A stretch of DNA of 64,000 nucleotides from Prorocentrum cordatum (lineage: Eukaryota; Sar; Dinophyceae; Prorocentrales; Prorocentraceae). Below, one piece after another: positions 1 through 9,383 of the stretch (positions are counted from its first letter, which is position 1; each line of letters starts with the position of its first letter). The position numbers were made by a program, and so were the translations under genes. The DNA lies in assembly GCA_963575745.1 (NCBI GenBank), contig CAUYUJ010000843.1, forward strand, positions 32,501 to 96,500, written 5' to 3'. The notes under the pieces were generated by a model that saw only the letters and a program-made list of their open reading frames with translations, was not told where the DNA came from and did not search any database.

Positions 1-60
1 AGGAGGAGGAGGAGGAGGAGGAGGAGGAGGAGGAGGAGGAGCGAGCGAGCGAGCGAGCGA
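1..60. repeat. (AGG)n then (GAGC)n microsatellite
   Basis: Pure AGG triplets to about 41, then about five GAGC tetramers. Read on the minus strand this is the 3' boundary of LINE A: a short (TCGC)n tail followed by (TCC)n. The window edge cuts the array, so its full length is unknown. Confidence 0.95.
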
Positions 61-271
61 ACCTCGAGGAATCCACCAGTGTCCTGCCTTGACTGAGCAA
101 CTAAGCAATCGCCTCGTGCCATCATCGCGTGCAGCTGGATTCTGAGACGGGGCACTCCAACCCCAACGCGGAGGAAAAAAATAGCTTTGTGAACCCTGCC
201 TGCGCTCCCCTTTGGGGCACAGGCCCGCGGGCAACCCCCCTAAGGCACGCAACCCTGCGGAAGGCGCCCAC

Positions 272-3200
272 TCAGGCACGAGAGCCACGCCCACCACCAC
301 GACGTCCGCGCCCACCACGTCTGCCTGGCGCGCCGCGGCCGTAGCCTGGTAGAAACACCAGCGGATGGGCAGGAAGGGCATCGTCAGCATAGCTGCTCAC
401 CAGCACGGCTCCCGAGCGAGCCCTTGCCGCGGTCTCGGCACTGATGCTGCCTCTAGCCTCCAGCTCCGCTAGTCTTTGAGAGCTGCTAAAAAATTGCCCC
501 CGTCTCCTATCCGTGCCTCCCACGCGAGGCGCTAGGGCGGGATGAGCTACTTCGCATTGTTCACCATCTTCGCAATCTCGCGCTCGAGCGGGCCCCTGGG
601 AGCTGATCCATGCACTGCCGTCGCGCCCTCGTACTGGAGCACATTCATGATGTATGGGCGGCGCGCCAGTGCCAGCTTCGTGTCCTTGTTGAAGTTCGCG
701 ATGACCAGGCACTGCTGCTCCACGCCCTCCTCCTTGCGGAGCGGCTTCAGCCTGAAGTAGAGCACCGCTTCCGCGATGGTCTCCATCTCGCTCGAAACGA
801 TCGCGTTCTCCCACACCTGCTTGGCCTCGAGCGCGTTGGTGCTCTCTCCGTCTTGGCCCTCTGCCGCCGCGCGCTCCGCCACGTACTGGAAGGCCGCCAG
901 GAACACGTGAATGCGCGGAGGGCCTCGCTTCTTGAAGTGCTCCTGCGAGGCGCCGGGCTCCTTCATGGCCTTGCTGCCCTCCTCGTATTTCTTGCCTGCC
1001 GCCTGCATGGCCGCGGGGAACCCCCGCGAGAGGGGCATCATGAAGGTCACGTAGACCACCGCCGCCAAGTCGGCCACCGCGCGAGCCTGTGCCAACACCA
1101 AGCGCCCAATGGCCGTCACCAACTTCATCAGGTCGTCCTTCTCGCCTTTCTTGCCCCGCTTGGCAGCGGCGCCCCCGGCCGCGCCCGCCGCCGCGTTGCC
1201 GCCTGTCCCCGGCGTCGGAAGGCTGGACCACGACGGCATCTCCAGCGGCATCTGTTCCAAATGCTCGCGTAAGATGCGCCGCCGGCGCTTGCTGCAACGT
1301 CGACGGTAGATGGCTGAGGAGACGGCTACAGTGGGCTGGGAGATCCCCCGCTTCATGTCCACACAGCGGGCGCCTCAGGGACTTGGGCTCTCTGAGGGTC
1401 TCATTGCTCCGCGGCGTGGCCCCCAAGGCTCCTTTGTCGCATCTCCCTCTCCGAATCGCCGCCTGCAAGTGACGCGCGGCCGTGATGCGAGTCTTGAAAA
1501 CCTGTCGGCACCCGATGCAGATATTCGTCGGTGTCAGCACATGCGCAAGATTGTGGAGGTGGTGTTGTTGGGTTATATGTTTGAGGAGAGAGGTCTGGGT
1601 AGAGAAACAAGCCCCACATAGCTCCCCCTCGTCAGTCCGCACTTCGCATCGAAAAGGCCCTTCCTCGCCCATCCCATCCGTCGGCGCACGCAGCCCTCCA
1701 GCATCGGGCCCACTTGAAGCAGTGGTAAAGACGGGAGCGGCGCAGTCCACAACCTGACCTCTGCTCGAATTCCGTTCCGATGCACCCTCCTGTTCCCACG
1801 TCGGCGGCGGGATCTGCACAGTATTCAACTCTGCGCGCAACCTCCCAAAATCCAAGGCCGTGAATTCTGAAGACCGCTCCACATCAGCAAAAATAGTAAA
1901 GTCCTCCAAAATCTCATCCAGGCTGCAAGAATCCATGATCGGGGCCGCAGCCCACAAGTCCGCTTCCATCTGGCGAAGCCAAGGTGAAGCCGAAATCGAC
2001 GGCCTCCCCCTCACAAGCTGCGGTACAGTCGACTCGTGTTCGCCCCTCAGTACCCCGAAGAGTGCACACAAAGGTTGTACATGCCCCGTCGGATTGCGTG
2101 CCCAAGACTGATACCACTTAAGCCTCCTAATACGAAGGTCAACACGACTGCCCGAGAATCGCCAGTAACGCAAGACCTCAGGAGTGGTCATACTCACCTT
2201 GTGTCCGGTCGACGTTTCGGCGCACGCGTCCCCTAGCATCGCCGTCCTGCAGAGGGCCGCCAAACAGCCGTCCAGCTTGCTATAATCCGGCGACGTCAAC
2301 ACGAAAGGTTCAAGCCCACTTAAGAGAGCGTTGCCCACGAGGCCCTGCAGGAGCTCCCTCCGCCACTTATATGGCAGGCCCACCGACCACACCCCTCCCA
2401 AGCGAAAGAAAGCCTGCCGAGCCGCATCGCACCTCCGAGGGATCTCGTGGTGTCCTGTAGACAACATATTAATAAAGGGGCCCAGGTATCGTACACGCTC
2501 TCGTACCTTGCCCCGACATGGCAGGGACCCCTGGGCGGACCGCTCTCTCAGGATCGTCTTCGCAGGCCTAGACTGACTCGCAAAGTAGAAAAGCAATTCT
2601 TGGTTATCAGCGTTTTGACCGTAGCCGTACATCCCCAAGAAGTCGTCTAGCGTCTCGTCGACCCAACTTAGTTTATGTAGGAAGTCTGAAACCGTGTTCC
2701 CAGGATCGGCCACCACAAACTTGTTTAGATCGTCCGCGTATTTGAATAGACTTAGGTCAACTGATAGTTGTTGCCAGCTCGATATTAAAACCTTGGCCGA
2801 ACGGTCGTGCGTAAAAACGTGGTGTCCCCATGCTGTTGTGGCCCGTCCGAAAGTTCCCAGGAAACCCTGCACGGTGAACGGGTCCCCCATCACACCTCCG
2901 CACCTAGGACGTACGCAGAACGGGCCGTCGCACGATTCCAACTCGATGATCGCATTCCTGTACCGTTGTCTGCACAAGTCGGCATCGTATGGGGAGGCAC
3001 ACAAAGATACTGTCGTATCCAGCTCCGTCCATAAGGAACTCGAGAAGGCATTGCTGAGGTCTTTTAGTGACATGCAATGGGTACGGCCCATCCGTCGTAG
3101 TCTCCAACTCGTCACTTGTGCTGTGAATATGGCGTCCTCCCTCCTCCCCTCTCTTACAAAACCATGGTCTTGGGCCGTCGGTGTCGCTTGTAATTTGGTC

Positions 3201-3385
3201 GCAAAGAAAGCCTTGCCCAGCGTCGGAAGGACGTGGATCACTCTCTTGCCCCGTGGCCCTCGCACGTGTGATTTGTGCAGGCCTACCCCCCGTGACTTAT
3301 TCCAGTAAAGCGGGATTTCTCGATGATCACGTATTTTGCACAAGCCCAGCTCAATTAGGAACCAAAAAAATGGTGTCCTAGGCAT
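272..3385 (-). CDS. LINE A reverse transcriptase with C2H2 zinc fingers
   Basis: Open for 1037 residues, but only about the first 650 (down to about 1435) look genuine. RT motifs in order: finger segment IPLYWNKSRGV at 24-34, motif A LKDLSNAF at 107-114, motif B GGVMGDPF at 163-170, motif C KYADD at 215-219. Two C2H2 fingers follow, at about 579-609 (C-x9-C spacing, HITQQHH) and 623-645. After that the frame becomes Arg/Gly-rich and the plausible protein continues in another frame (547-1362). RT copies the element RNA at the nicked target. The N terminus starts inside the fingers because of the upstream frameshift. Confidence 0.75.
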   Translation of the reverse strand: MPRTPFFWFLIELGLCKIRDHREIPLYWNKSRGVGLHKSHVRGPRGKRVIHVLPTLGKAFFATKLQATPTAQDHGFVREGRREDAIFTAQVTSWRLRRMGRTHCMSLKDLSNAFSSSLWTELDTTVSLCASPYDADLCRQRYRNAIIELESCDGPFCVRPRCGGVMGDPFTVQGFLGTFGRATTAWGHHVFTHDRSAKVLISSWQQLSVDLSLFKYADDLNKFVVADPGNTVSDFLHKLSWVDETLDDFLGMYGYGQNADNQELLFYFASQSRPAKTILRERSAQGSLPCRGKVRERVRYLGPFINMLSTGHHEIPRRCDAARQAFFRLGGVWSVGLPYKWRRELLQGLVGNALLSGLEPFVLTSPDYSKLDGCLAALCRTAMLGDACAETSTGHKVSMTTPEVLRYWRFSGSRVDLRIRRLKWYQSWARNPTGHVQPLCALFGVLRGEHESTVPQLVRGRPSISASPWLRQMEADLWAAAPIMDSCSLDEILEDFTIFADVERSSEFTALDFGRLRAELNTVQIPPPTWEQEGASERNSSRGQVVDCAAPVFTTASSGPDAGGLRAPTDGMGEEGPFRCEVRTDEGELCGACFSTQTSLLKHITQQHHLHNLAHVLTPTNICIGCRQVFKTRITAARHLQAAIRRGRCDKGALGATPRSNETLREPKSLRRPLCGHEAGDLPAHCSRLLSHLPSTLQQAPAAHLTRAFGTDAAGDAVVVQPSDAGDRRQRGGGRGRGRRCQAGQERREGRPDEVGDGHWALGVGTGSRGGRLGGGGLRDLHDAPLAGVPRGHAGGRQEIRGGQQGHEGARRLAGALQEARPSAHSRVPGGLPVRGGARGGRGPRRREHQRARGQAGVGERDRFERDGDHRGSGALLQAEAAPQGGGRGAAVPGHRELQQGHEAGTGAPPIHHECAPVRGRDGSAWISSQGPARARDCEDGEQCEVAHPALAPRVGGTDRRRGQFFSSSQRLAELEARGSISAETAARARSGAVLVSSYADDALPAHPLVFLPGYGRGAPGRRGGRGRRGGGRGSRA
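547..1362 (-). CDS. LINE A C-terminal domain (frameshifted continuation)
   Basis: A 271-residue frame lying out of phase inside the RT frame above. It has a basic KRRRR-type stretch near the start, a GKKGEKDDLMKLVTAIGRLV helix region, then a mixed globular-looking segment ending MVNNAK. Composition is that of a normal protein, whereas the overlapping frame is Arg/Gly-rich, so this is taken as the true C terminus after a frameshift near 1435. Function unknown; an RNA- or DNA-binding tail of the ORF2 protein is an inference. Confidence 0.5.
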   Translation of the reverse strand: MDMKRGISQPTVAVSSAIYRRRCSKRRRRILREHLEQMPLEMPSWSSLPTPGTGGNAAAGAAGGAAAKRGKKGEKDDLMKLVTAIGRLVLAQARAVADLAAVVYVTFMMPLSRGFPAAMQAAGKKYEEGSKAMKEPGASQEHFKKRGPPRIHVFLAAFQYVAERAAAEGQDGESTNALEAKQVWENAIVSSEMETIAEAVLYFRLKPLRKEEGVEQQCLVIANFNKDTKLALARRPYIMNVLQYEGATAVHGSAPRGPLEREIAKMVNNAK

Positions 3386-5193
3386 CTGTCCCTGTTACCC
3401 ACCCCCCTGCGTTGTCGTACCCTGTAGTTTGGCCATAATAGTTGTTGCCACAATGCCAAAGGAGCCGTGCCGACGGGAACTGCTCGTCGCTTCGGCGCTC
3501 GTCGCACGTATCGTCGTATCGCACGCAAGTCCTCCTTAGCCACCTCCTTCGTCTCCTCCGACTCCGTCACACCATAGCCGCCCCCCATGTCCTCTCTGCT
3601 GCTCCTCCACTCATCCCACTCACACTCCTGCACCTGCATCCCTCCATCAGGTCCCGAGAGCGACCACACCCCGAGCCATTCGGCCCGGCTTGGGAGCATG
3701 CCTCTAACCAGGCGTCCGTCCCTCTTCTTCGCTCCGTATCTGCAACTGGCCGCGCGCCTGGCTAACTTCATGCCCTCAGAGACATACCCACACCCCCATC
3801 GCTCTCTAGCTTCCTGCAGCAAGGTAGCACGTCGTTCCCTCTTCTGTGACCGGCGTAACAGAAACAGCTCGTGGGATAACTGCTTGAGTTCAGTATCGAG
3901 GGCGGCCACCTCCTCTCGCGAAGCCCCCAACTTGTCCCCTCGGAGGTCGGCCCGTCGTGCCAAAAGCGATCTCCTACGTGCTGACGCGGAGGCTGGCTCC
4001 TGTAGTAAATTGGCCCCAGGATCGGGCCCCGTTGGAGCAGGGGTAAAGACAGGGGCGGCCCGGTCAACCACCTGACCTCTGCTCGAAATGGCGTGGTGAT
4101 GTCTCCAGTCCGACTTCATTCCAAAACGAGCCTGCCCCGCCCTCACAATGGCCCCCTCCAAATGCTCAAATATCTCATCTGCCGAGGCCTGATCCCGCAT
4201 CCAAGGTAAGTGGGTTGAGCCTTCCAATTCCCTGTTGACCTGTTCCAAAAAAACGTCACGGTTTTTCCCTTCACGCACCGCCTGCATCATAGCATCCTGG
4301 TTCCACCGTTCTCCCCTGCCAGTCTGCCGTGCCTCGTGGTAAGCCCCATGCTTGTCATAACGCAGCACACACACAATGGGCAAGTGGTCCTTGGGGGGGC
4401 AACCCCCCAGGGCTTGTAAACGGGCGCCCAGGCGATCGTGCGGGCGGCACACACATATCTGACTGCTAAACCCCTGCGGCACAAACACATAGTCGATACG
4501 AGAACCCCCCGTCATCCCGAAGAAAGTGGGCTCAGGGCCCGTGCCTCGGAAAGTATTCGCAGCACACACAAATTGTGTCTCCAACAATTGGTAGATCCGT
4601 GCCCCTGCCCCCTGAGGTAGCCGCTCTCGACTGGGAGTCCCTACTACTGAAGTGTCCCGTGTAACCCACGCCTGACCGTCGTGCCATAACCCCATGCCGT
4701 CATTGAGGTCGCTATACACCACCGGCATACAACGCACAGGTAACTCCGAGAGCACATCCGACAACCACTTCGTGAGGATGTCGACCGTTTTGAAGTAGTG
4801 AGCCCGTTGAGCCCTCTTCTGGGGTTGGGGCGGGTAGTACACCACAAGCGCACACACATCGACATTGCTGTATTTAACCCGTACTCCCAAGGCCCTCCCG
4901 GGGGCCGTGGGCGGGGAAGGCCAAGTCTGCACAATACTATTCTGCTCCACCGCAGGTCCCAACCCAATCGCACATCCACACGAGCTGTTTGCGTGTTGGG
5001 CCGTCGACGTCGGCGCTTCCAATACCCACCTCCCCGCAGTCCTCGTCGTCATAACTGGATTCCCCGAGTGTGTACGCTGTCGTGTTCCCCCCAGCAATAC
5101 CAAATCAAAATTCCTCGTCTCCTGCATAATATCCTCCATTCGGTTTCGCGCTGCATGAAGAGGATTAAAGCCGAAGATACGAAGGGACGTCAT
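3355..5193 (-). CDS. LINE A endonuclease (EEP) domain and linker
   Basis: A 612-residue frame. The first about 280 residues read as an endonuclease/exonuclease/phosphatase fold: SDLND at 161-165 (the GDxN position), SRIDYVFVP at 231-239 and KDHLPI at 268-273 (the SDH position). This domain nicks target DNA to prime reverse transcription. The segment where the catalytic Glu (QET) is usual reads LLGGTRQRT near 33-41, so that Glu may be missing. The rest is a basic linker leading to the RT. The frame ends 31 bases inside the start of the RT frame, which is in another phase, so one indel probably split a longer ORF2. Confidence 0.75.
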   Translation of the reverse strand: MTSLRIFGFNPLHAARNRMEDIMQETRNFDLVLLGGTRQRTHSGNPVMTTRTAGRWVLEAPTSTAQHANSSCGCAIGLGPAVEQNSIVQTWPSPPTAPGRALGVRVKYSNVDVCALVVYYPPQPQKRAQRAHYFKTVDILTKWLSDVLSELPVRCMPVVYSDLNDGMGLWHDGQAWVTRDTSVVGTPSRERLPQGAGARIYQLLETQFVCAANTFRGTGPEPTFFGMTGGSRIDYVFVPQGFSSQICVCRPHDRLGARLQALGGCPPKDHLPIVCVLRYDKHGAYHEARQTGRGERWNQDAMMQAVREGKNRDVFLEQVNRELEGSTHLPWMRDQASADEIFEHLEGAIVRAGQARFGMKSDWRHHHAISSRGQVVDRAAPVFTPAPTGPDPGANLLQEPASASARRRSLLARRADLRGDKLGASREEVAALDTELKQLSHELFLLRRSQKRERRATLLQEARERWGCGYVSEGMKLARRAASCRYGAKKRDGRLVRGMLPSRAEWLGVWSLSGPDGGMQVQECEWDEWRSSREDMGGGYGVTESEETKEVAKEDLRAIRRYVRRAPKRRAVPVGTAPLALWQQLLWPNYRVRQRRGVGNRDRCLGHHFFGS

Positions 5194-5321
5194 GAGAGCA
5201 GAACATCAGCCCCCGCCAGGCAAGGCGGGCGAGAACCTCCGCTATGGTACCCGTACACGAAACTGTGTTGGGTGTCTGGCGTGCCTCCTGGGACGGTCCT
5301 TCCTCGGGCCAGGGAGGCTGG

Positions 5322-5376
5322 AGGAGGAGGAGGAGGAGGAGGAGGAGGAGGAGGAGGAGGAGGAGGAGGAGGAGGA
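5322..5376. repeat. (AGG)n microsatellite at LINE A 5' side
   Basis: About 18 pure AGG triplets, 130 bases upstream (element sense) of the LINE A endonuclease frame. The 5377-5534 stretch is GC-rich with no recognised gene. Confidence 0.95.
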
Positions 5377-5534
5377 TCGGCACTGCAGCTGCTCCGCATG
5401 CCTGCGGACCCCCCCCGAGGCCCGCGCGGCCCACGACTGCCCCCAAAGGCACGGTGCGCCTCCGCGCCTCCGCCGCCTCCGCCGCCTCCCCGCCCGCCCG
5501 ACCGCTCCCCGCGGCGGCGTCGACCCACGCTGGC

Positions 5535-5734
5535 GGCGGCGGCGACTAAGGCGACGACGACGGCGGCGACGACGGCGACGACGACGACGACGGCGGCGAC
5601 GATGACGACGTCGACGACGACGACGGCGGCGACGGCGGCGACGACTACGACGACGACGGCGACGACGACGACGACGGCGGCGACGATGACGACGTCGACG
5701 ACGACGACGGCGGCGACGGCGGCGACGACTACGA

Positions 5735-5808
<74 letters not shown>

Positions 5809-5853
5809 GCGACGGCGGCGGCGGCGACGACGACGACGGCGACGGTCGCGGCG
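5535..5853. repeat. (GAC/GGC)n triplet array with internal duplication
   Basis: GAC, GGC and a few GAT/TAC triplets for about 320 bases. A block with the landmark GACGATGACGACGTCGACG at about 5597 recurs at about 5684, so part of the array is duplicated at about 87-bp spacing. It is open in several frames on both strands as poly-Thr, poly-Val or poly-Arg, which are low-complexity artefacts. Confidence 0.9.
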
Positions 5854-6680
5854 GTCTCGCGAGGACCCGCAAAGAAAGATGGCAGCGCCTTCGCCCAGTG
5901 CATGAAGGTCCGCTCCGTGGAGAACCACACCTCGCGGGCGGCTGGTGAGGCAGGAAGCCCAGAGGGGCAAGCAGACACAGCCCATCCTTGCACCATACTT
6001 CTTGGATTTGCCGCTTCCCCTACATATGCCCATGCTTCCCCATTTCCTCATGAAAATCTGCGCTTGTGTGTTTGCTGTTGCCTATTCGTCCCTCCTGAAC
6101 ACTGCCTGCTCGAGGTAAATGCCGAGAGCGCAACAGAACACGACGACGACCCGATTCAGCGCCCCTCAGGGAGAGCGCATGTCGCCAACGCCGTGTCGCT
6201 GAGTATCGTTTAACCGATCCCCATCCCCAGCGGCGTGGCCTGGGCCCCACTGGCCGATGTACCCCCCAGGTGGGGATATAGGTCGTTGCCTTCGGGTTTC
6301 GAGGTGTGTATCCCCAACTGGGTTGGTAATTTGGTGGGGGGTTCGAAGGGGATGGGGCTGTTCCCTTTTCTACGCCCTCTGAGGCACGGCAGCAGCAACC
6401 GATTTCAGACTGTTCGCTCTTTGCTGCTCCCGTGTCGCTCGACATGTTGACCCCCAAACCCTCGATCCTCGCTCTCCTCGTCTTCTGCCATGCACCCCGG
6501 GTGTACATTCCTTCGCCTGCAACGTGTAATTGGCGCGGCCCCTCAACCAGGAAGAGGAGGAGGATGAGAGAAGGAAGAAGGCGAGGAGGGGAAGAGGACA
6601 TGAAATGGGGAGGGTGGCAGGAGGGAGGGATCAGGATTGAGGACGGGGAAGACTTAGCGCGAGGGAGGGGACGGATAAAC
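5854..6680. other. No gene recognised
   Basis: Mixed-composition sequence. A CCCCATCCCC / GGGGATGGGG inverted pair lies at about 6217 and 6350 but is too short to define an element. Nothing resembles a known protein or RNA. Confidence 0.5.
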
Positions 6681-7530
6681 AGGACGATTGGCAGGCGGCC
6701 CCTAACGGGCGGGCCGGGCGGGTGGACCCAACAGGCGAGTCGGGCGGGCAGACCCTGACGGGCGGCCCGGGCGGGCGGGACACCAGAGCGAGCGGGCGGC
6801 AGGCGAGCCCAGAATCGAATCGATGAGCCGACTCGGCGATCAAGACGAATCGGATCGGCGGAGATCGGCAGCCGAGTCGGGGAAAGTCGAACTGGTAGAT
6901 ATCGGCAGGCTAGCTGGCCTCCATTGAGGAACCAGATGCAACATCGGGATCCGACGTCGAATCGAATCACAATCGGAATCCATCGATGGGCGGCGAGCGA
7001 GGGGGGAAATAAGAAGGAGAAGGCCTTCTCAGCAGGCGGCCGGGCTTCTCAGAAGCGCTCGCGCCTTCTGGGAGGTTGCTTCTGCACTCGGGGGAAGCTC
7101 AGGACCATGCTCAGAAGGCCAGGGAAACTTCCGAGCCGTCTGAAAAGGCCCGCTCCTTCCCACTCCGGGAGCGGCCAAGAGGGGGGGCGTCCAAGAGGGG
7201 GGGTGCAAATCATGACCGGCGGCACGTGCGCGGCCCAGCGGGGGGGCCAGGGACGTAATGAAACAAGAAGGGGCGCCAGGAAATCTGGGGAGCTATCATG
7301 GCCCCCGCAATGATATCCACACCCCCCCTCCCCCCTAGTCATCACCACCCCCCTTTGCCGCCCCCGATTCTGCGAAGGCCCGCTCCTTCCCACTTCCCCC
7401 CCGCGCTCGCCGCCGAATCGAGACCGAGTAGAATCGAATCGAAGGAATCGAAATGAGTCCCGGGGCGGGCCTCCCAACAGGCGAAGGGGCAGACCCCAAC
7501 GGGCGGGCAGGCCGAGCGGGAGGGGCCAGG
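6681..7530. repeat. Mosaic of GGGCGGG-type and AATCGA-type short repeats
   Basis: GGGCGGGCCGGGCGGG-like units at 6690-6780 and again at 7462-7525; AATCGAATCGA-like units at 6805-6985 and 7400-7455. Between them lies a dispersed repeat (7165-7380). The AATCG composition recurs at 39710-39930. No gene seen. Confidence 0.6.
7165..7380 (+). repeat. Dispersed repeat U, copy 1
   Basis: Shares about 200 bases with 41986-42190, including GGCACGTGCGCGGCCCAGCG and ATCATGGCCCCCGC. A shorter relative lies at 38685-38735. No coding potential recognised. Confidence 0.8.
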
Positions 7531-7655
7531 AGGAGGAGGAGGAGAAGGAGGACGAGGAGGAGGAGGAGGAGGAAGAGGAAGAGAAAGGGGGAGGAGGAGG
7601 AGGAGGAGGAGGAGGAGGAGGGGGAGGATGAGGATGAGGAGGAGGAAGAGGAAGA
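7525..7655. repeat. Interrupted (AGG)n microsatellite at LINE C 3' side
   Basis: Purine tract of AGG with GAA and GAT interruptions. In LINE C sense it is (TCC)n just beyond a (GCAATC)3 tail at 7655-7675. Confidence 0.9.
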
Positions 7656-7716
7656 GATTGCGATTGCGATTGCGCTGAATGCGGTGACCAAGAGCAAGCC
7701 TGGGCGCATGGGGAAA

Positions 7717-8619
7717 TCACCCTCTCACGGGGAAGCTCATACCTGACTTCGGAGGGAGCCCACGGGACAAACGGGAGAGAGCCTCCCGCCCTTTCGCGGT
7801 GGGGGCTCCACACTGGGCAGATAACTTTCGCGTTTGATCAACTCCAAACGCGCCATCCACAAGGCAGTACAGCACACCCTGACAAGTGGCGAGGGTGCGG
7901 GAGGCATGGACAGACTCAAAGAGGGGATGGTCGGAGGGAGGGCGCCGCGCCTGGATGTCCGCCACCTCCATGGGGGGCGCCTCCGCACGGCGGTCCTGCT
8001 CACCCTGAGGAGCCCACTCCCCCGCGACCTGCCCAAACCCGGACAATGGGATGCAGGTACGACGCCAAAACTGCGACAGGGCTCCTCTGCGGGAGAAGGA
8101 GCGGCAACATCTCGCACATTTGAACAACGCGCGCCGAAGAGAGGTACCATGGCCAGCAGCGATCAACCTCAACCGCCGCGCCCCCAGACTAGTGATACCA
8201 GCACGCTTCCGAGCAGCCGCGAGGCCAACGCGACTGCAAGCGCAACGCTCACGCTCACATGTCAAGAAAACTTCGCGCTGGATCGCCACTAGACGGCGCA
8301 GGATCTTTCCCTGCAGCTCATCAGCAGCTCGGACAGAGGCGACCTCTTCTGGTTCTAACTTGCCTCTCAGGGCGCCTTCGTTGGCACAAACGTCAGAAGC
8401 GCTATTCAAAAGCAACTCGACACGGGAGATCTGCATGTCCTCAATGTGTGCCTGGGTCGGGTGGGATTTAGTCCAGCGGAGATCAACCTCGCCCGAACGC
8501 GCCCCAAGACGTTCCCAAATCCGTCCCCAGAGATCAAGCATACAACTCTTACTCCTCTCCACATGTTCTGGAGACTTCCGGAAACTCCGAACAACAGGGA
8601 GGTAGTCAGAAAACACCAT
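7717..8619 (-). CDS. LINE C RNase H second half and C-terminal tail
   Basis: A 300-residue frame. It starts VFSDYLPVV, matching the third conserved Asp segment of RNase H, followed by WTKSHPT and NSASDVCANEGAL, which sit where the last acidic residue is expected. A later KCARCCRSFSRRG segment is a possible metal knuckle. RNase H would remove the RNA strand after first-strand synthesis. The first half of the domain is in the preceding frame (8630-9169), a few bases upstream. Confidence 0.65.
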   Translation of the reverse strand: MVFSDYLPVVRSFRKSPEHVERSKSCMLDLWGRIWERLGARSGEVDLRWTKSHPTQAHIEDMQISRVELLLNSASDVCANEGALRGKLEPEEVASVRAADELQGKILRRLVAIQREVFLTCERERCACSRVGLAAARKRAGITSLGARRLRLIAAGHGTSLRRALFKCARCCRSFSRRGALSQFWRRTCIPLSGFGQVAGEWAPQGEQDRRAEAPPMEVADIQARRPPSDHPLFESVHASRTLATCQGVLYCLVDGAFGVDQTRKLSAQCGAPTAKGREALSRLSRGLPPKSGMSFPVRG

Positions 8620-8629
8620 AATACTCCCT

Positions 8630-9169
8630 TCAGAAAATCGTCAGCAAGGCGAACAACGCATAGAGCTCTGACCGAGGAGAGCTCTGACAAGTAGTAGGCA
8701 AAGTCCCAAAGACTCCACCCGCAATATCCGATTCATTAGGATGTAGCATAACGGCGCTCCACCCACACCTCCTTAGCCTCCAGCCCTTAGTTTCGGAGCC
8801 CCCCGATCCATCGATCCCCCGCACCCCACCAACCACAGGGCGGGCACCTTGGAGAGACCCAAAGGCCCACTGAGCAGTTTGGGGCATCGGAAGACCTTTC
8901 ACAACCTGATCGAGCGACATCAGACCGCGGCACCAGAGGGAAGGGAGGGAGGTACTTTCCACGATAGCAATCGGGGACAAGCTATCTGTGGCCGAGACAT
9001 CAGGATTATCCAGCTCACAGTTCGCCGCGCACTGCCAGCTCACGCCCGCACCTGGGACACAAAGGGCTAGCTGCGTAGCCAGCCTCGAACAGACGGGATT
9101 CGGTCCAATATCCCCCCACCAGGGCGTTCCGCAAGATGGCCTGGGATTCGCAATCCAGGCTCCGACCAA
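8630..9169 (-). CDS. LINE C RNase H first half
   Basis: A 179-residue frame whose later half carries RNase H signatures: GIDGSGGSE with the first Asp, GWSAVM as the following strand, and SELYALFALL with the helix Glu. The N-terminal part overlaps another frame (9015-9383) that carries the Cys knuckle, so residues before about 60 are probably out of phase. The frame stops just before the third Asp segment, which resumes at 8619. Confidence 0.65.
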   Translation of the reverse strand: MVGAWIANPRPSCGTPWWGDIGPNPVCSRLATQLALCVPGAGVSWQCAANCELDNPDVSATDSLSPIAIVESTSLPSLWCRGLMSLDQVVKGLPMPQTAQWAFGSLQGARPVVGGVRGIDGSGGSETKGWRLRRCGWSAVMLHPNESDIAGGVFGTLPTTCQSSPRSELYALFALLTIF

Positions 9170-9383
9170 ACTGTTTCAACATGGCCCGAGGGACGGAAAA
9201 GTCAACACTCTTGAACTCCCGCTCCCAAATAGTGCTCCGCAGCTTTACCCCAAACCACATCAGCACAGGCAGCTTGGAGAGCCCACCACAGGTGGAACCG
9301 AAAGGAGGGAGTCTCAACGTAGAGGGACGCACCGTACTCATCATGCCATTCACAAGGAGAGGTGGGGGCCCACTCAAGGTCAA
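9015..9383 (-). CDS. LINE C post-RT segment with Cys knuckle
   Basis: A 122-residue frame ending in SPLCPRCGRELAV, a CxxC zinc knuckle of the kind found between RT and RNase H in several LINE clades. Upstream it has a well-formed helical segment (MLKQFGRSLDCESQAILRN). It bridges the RT frame (9202-10239) and the RNase H frame (8630-9169), which implies frame changes on both sides. Confidence 0.6.
   Translation of the reverse strand: MTLSGPPPLLVNGMMSTVRPSTLRLPPFGSTCGGLSKLPVLMWFGVKLRSTIWEREFKSVDFSVPRAMLKQFGRSLDCESQAILRNALVGGYWTESRLFEAGYAASPLCPRCGRELAVRGEL

Larger units (their letters stand above)
61..5193 (-). mobile_element. LINE A: non-LTR retrotransposon, EEP-RT-zinc finger type, frameshifted
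   Basis: On the minus strand the order is EEP endonuclease, linker, RT, two C2H2 zinc fingers and a basic C-terminal domain, the usual layout of non-LTR elements with an apurinic-type endonuclease. Reading frame changes near 3370 and near 1435, so the copy is probably inactive. No spliced leader or ORF1 is seen upstream of 5193, so the copy may be 5' truncated. Both ends lie next to (TCC)n on the element strand (1-41 and 5322-5376). The 3' end carries a short (TCGC)n tail. Confidence 0.85.

Noticed and set aside
5190-6213. Long open frames (268-471 residues) on both strands through the GAC/AGG arrays
   Set aside because: Poly-Thr, poly-Val, poly-Arg and poly-Glu frames open on both strands at once; trinucleotide repeats simply lack stops.
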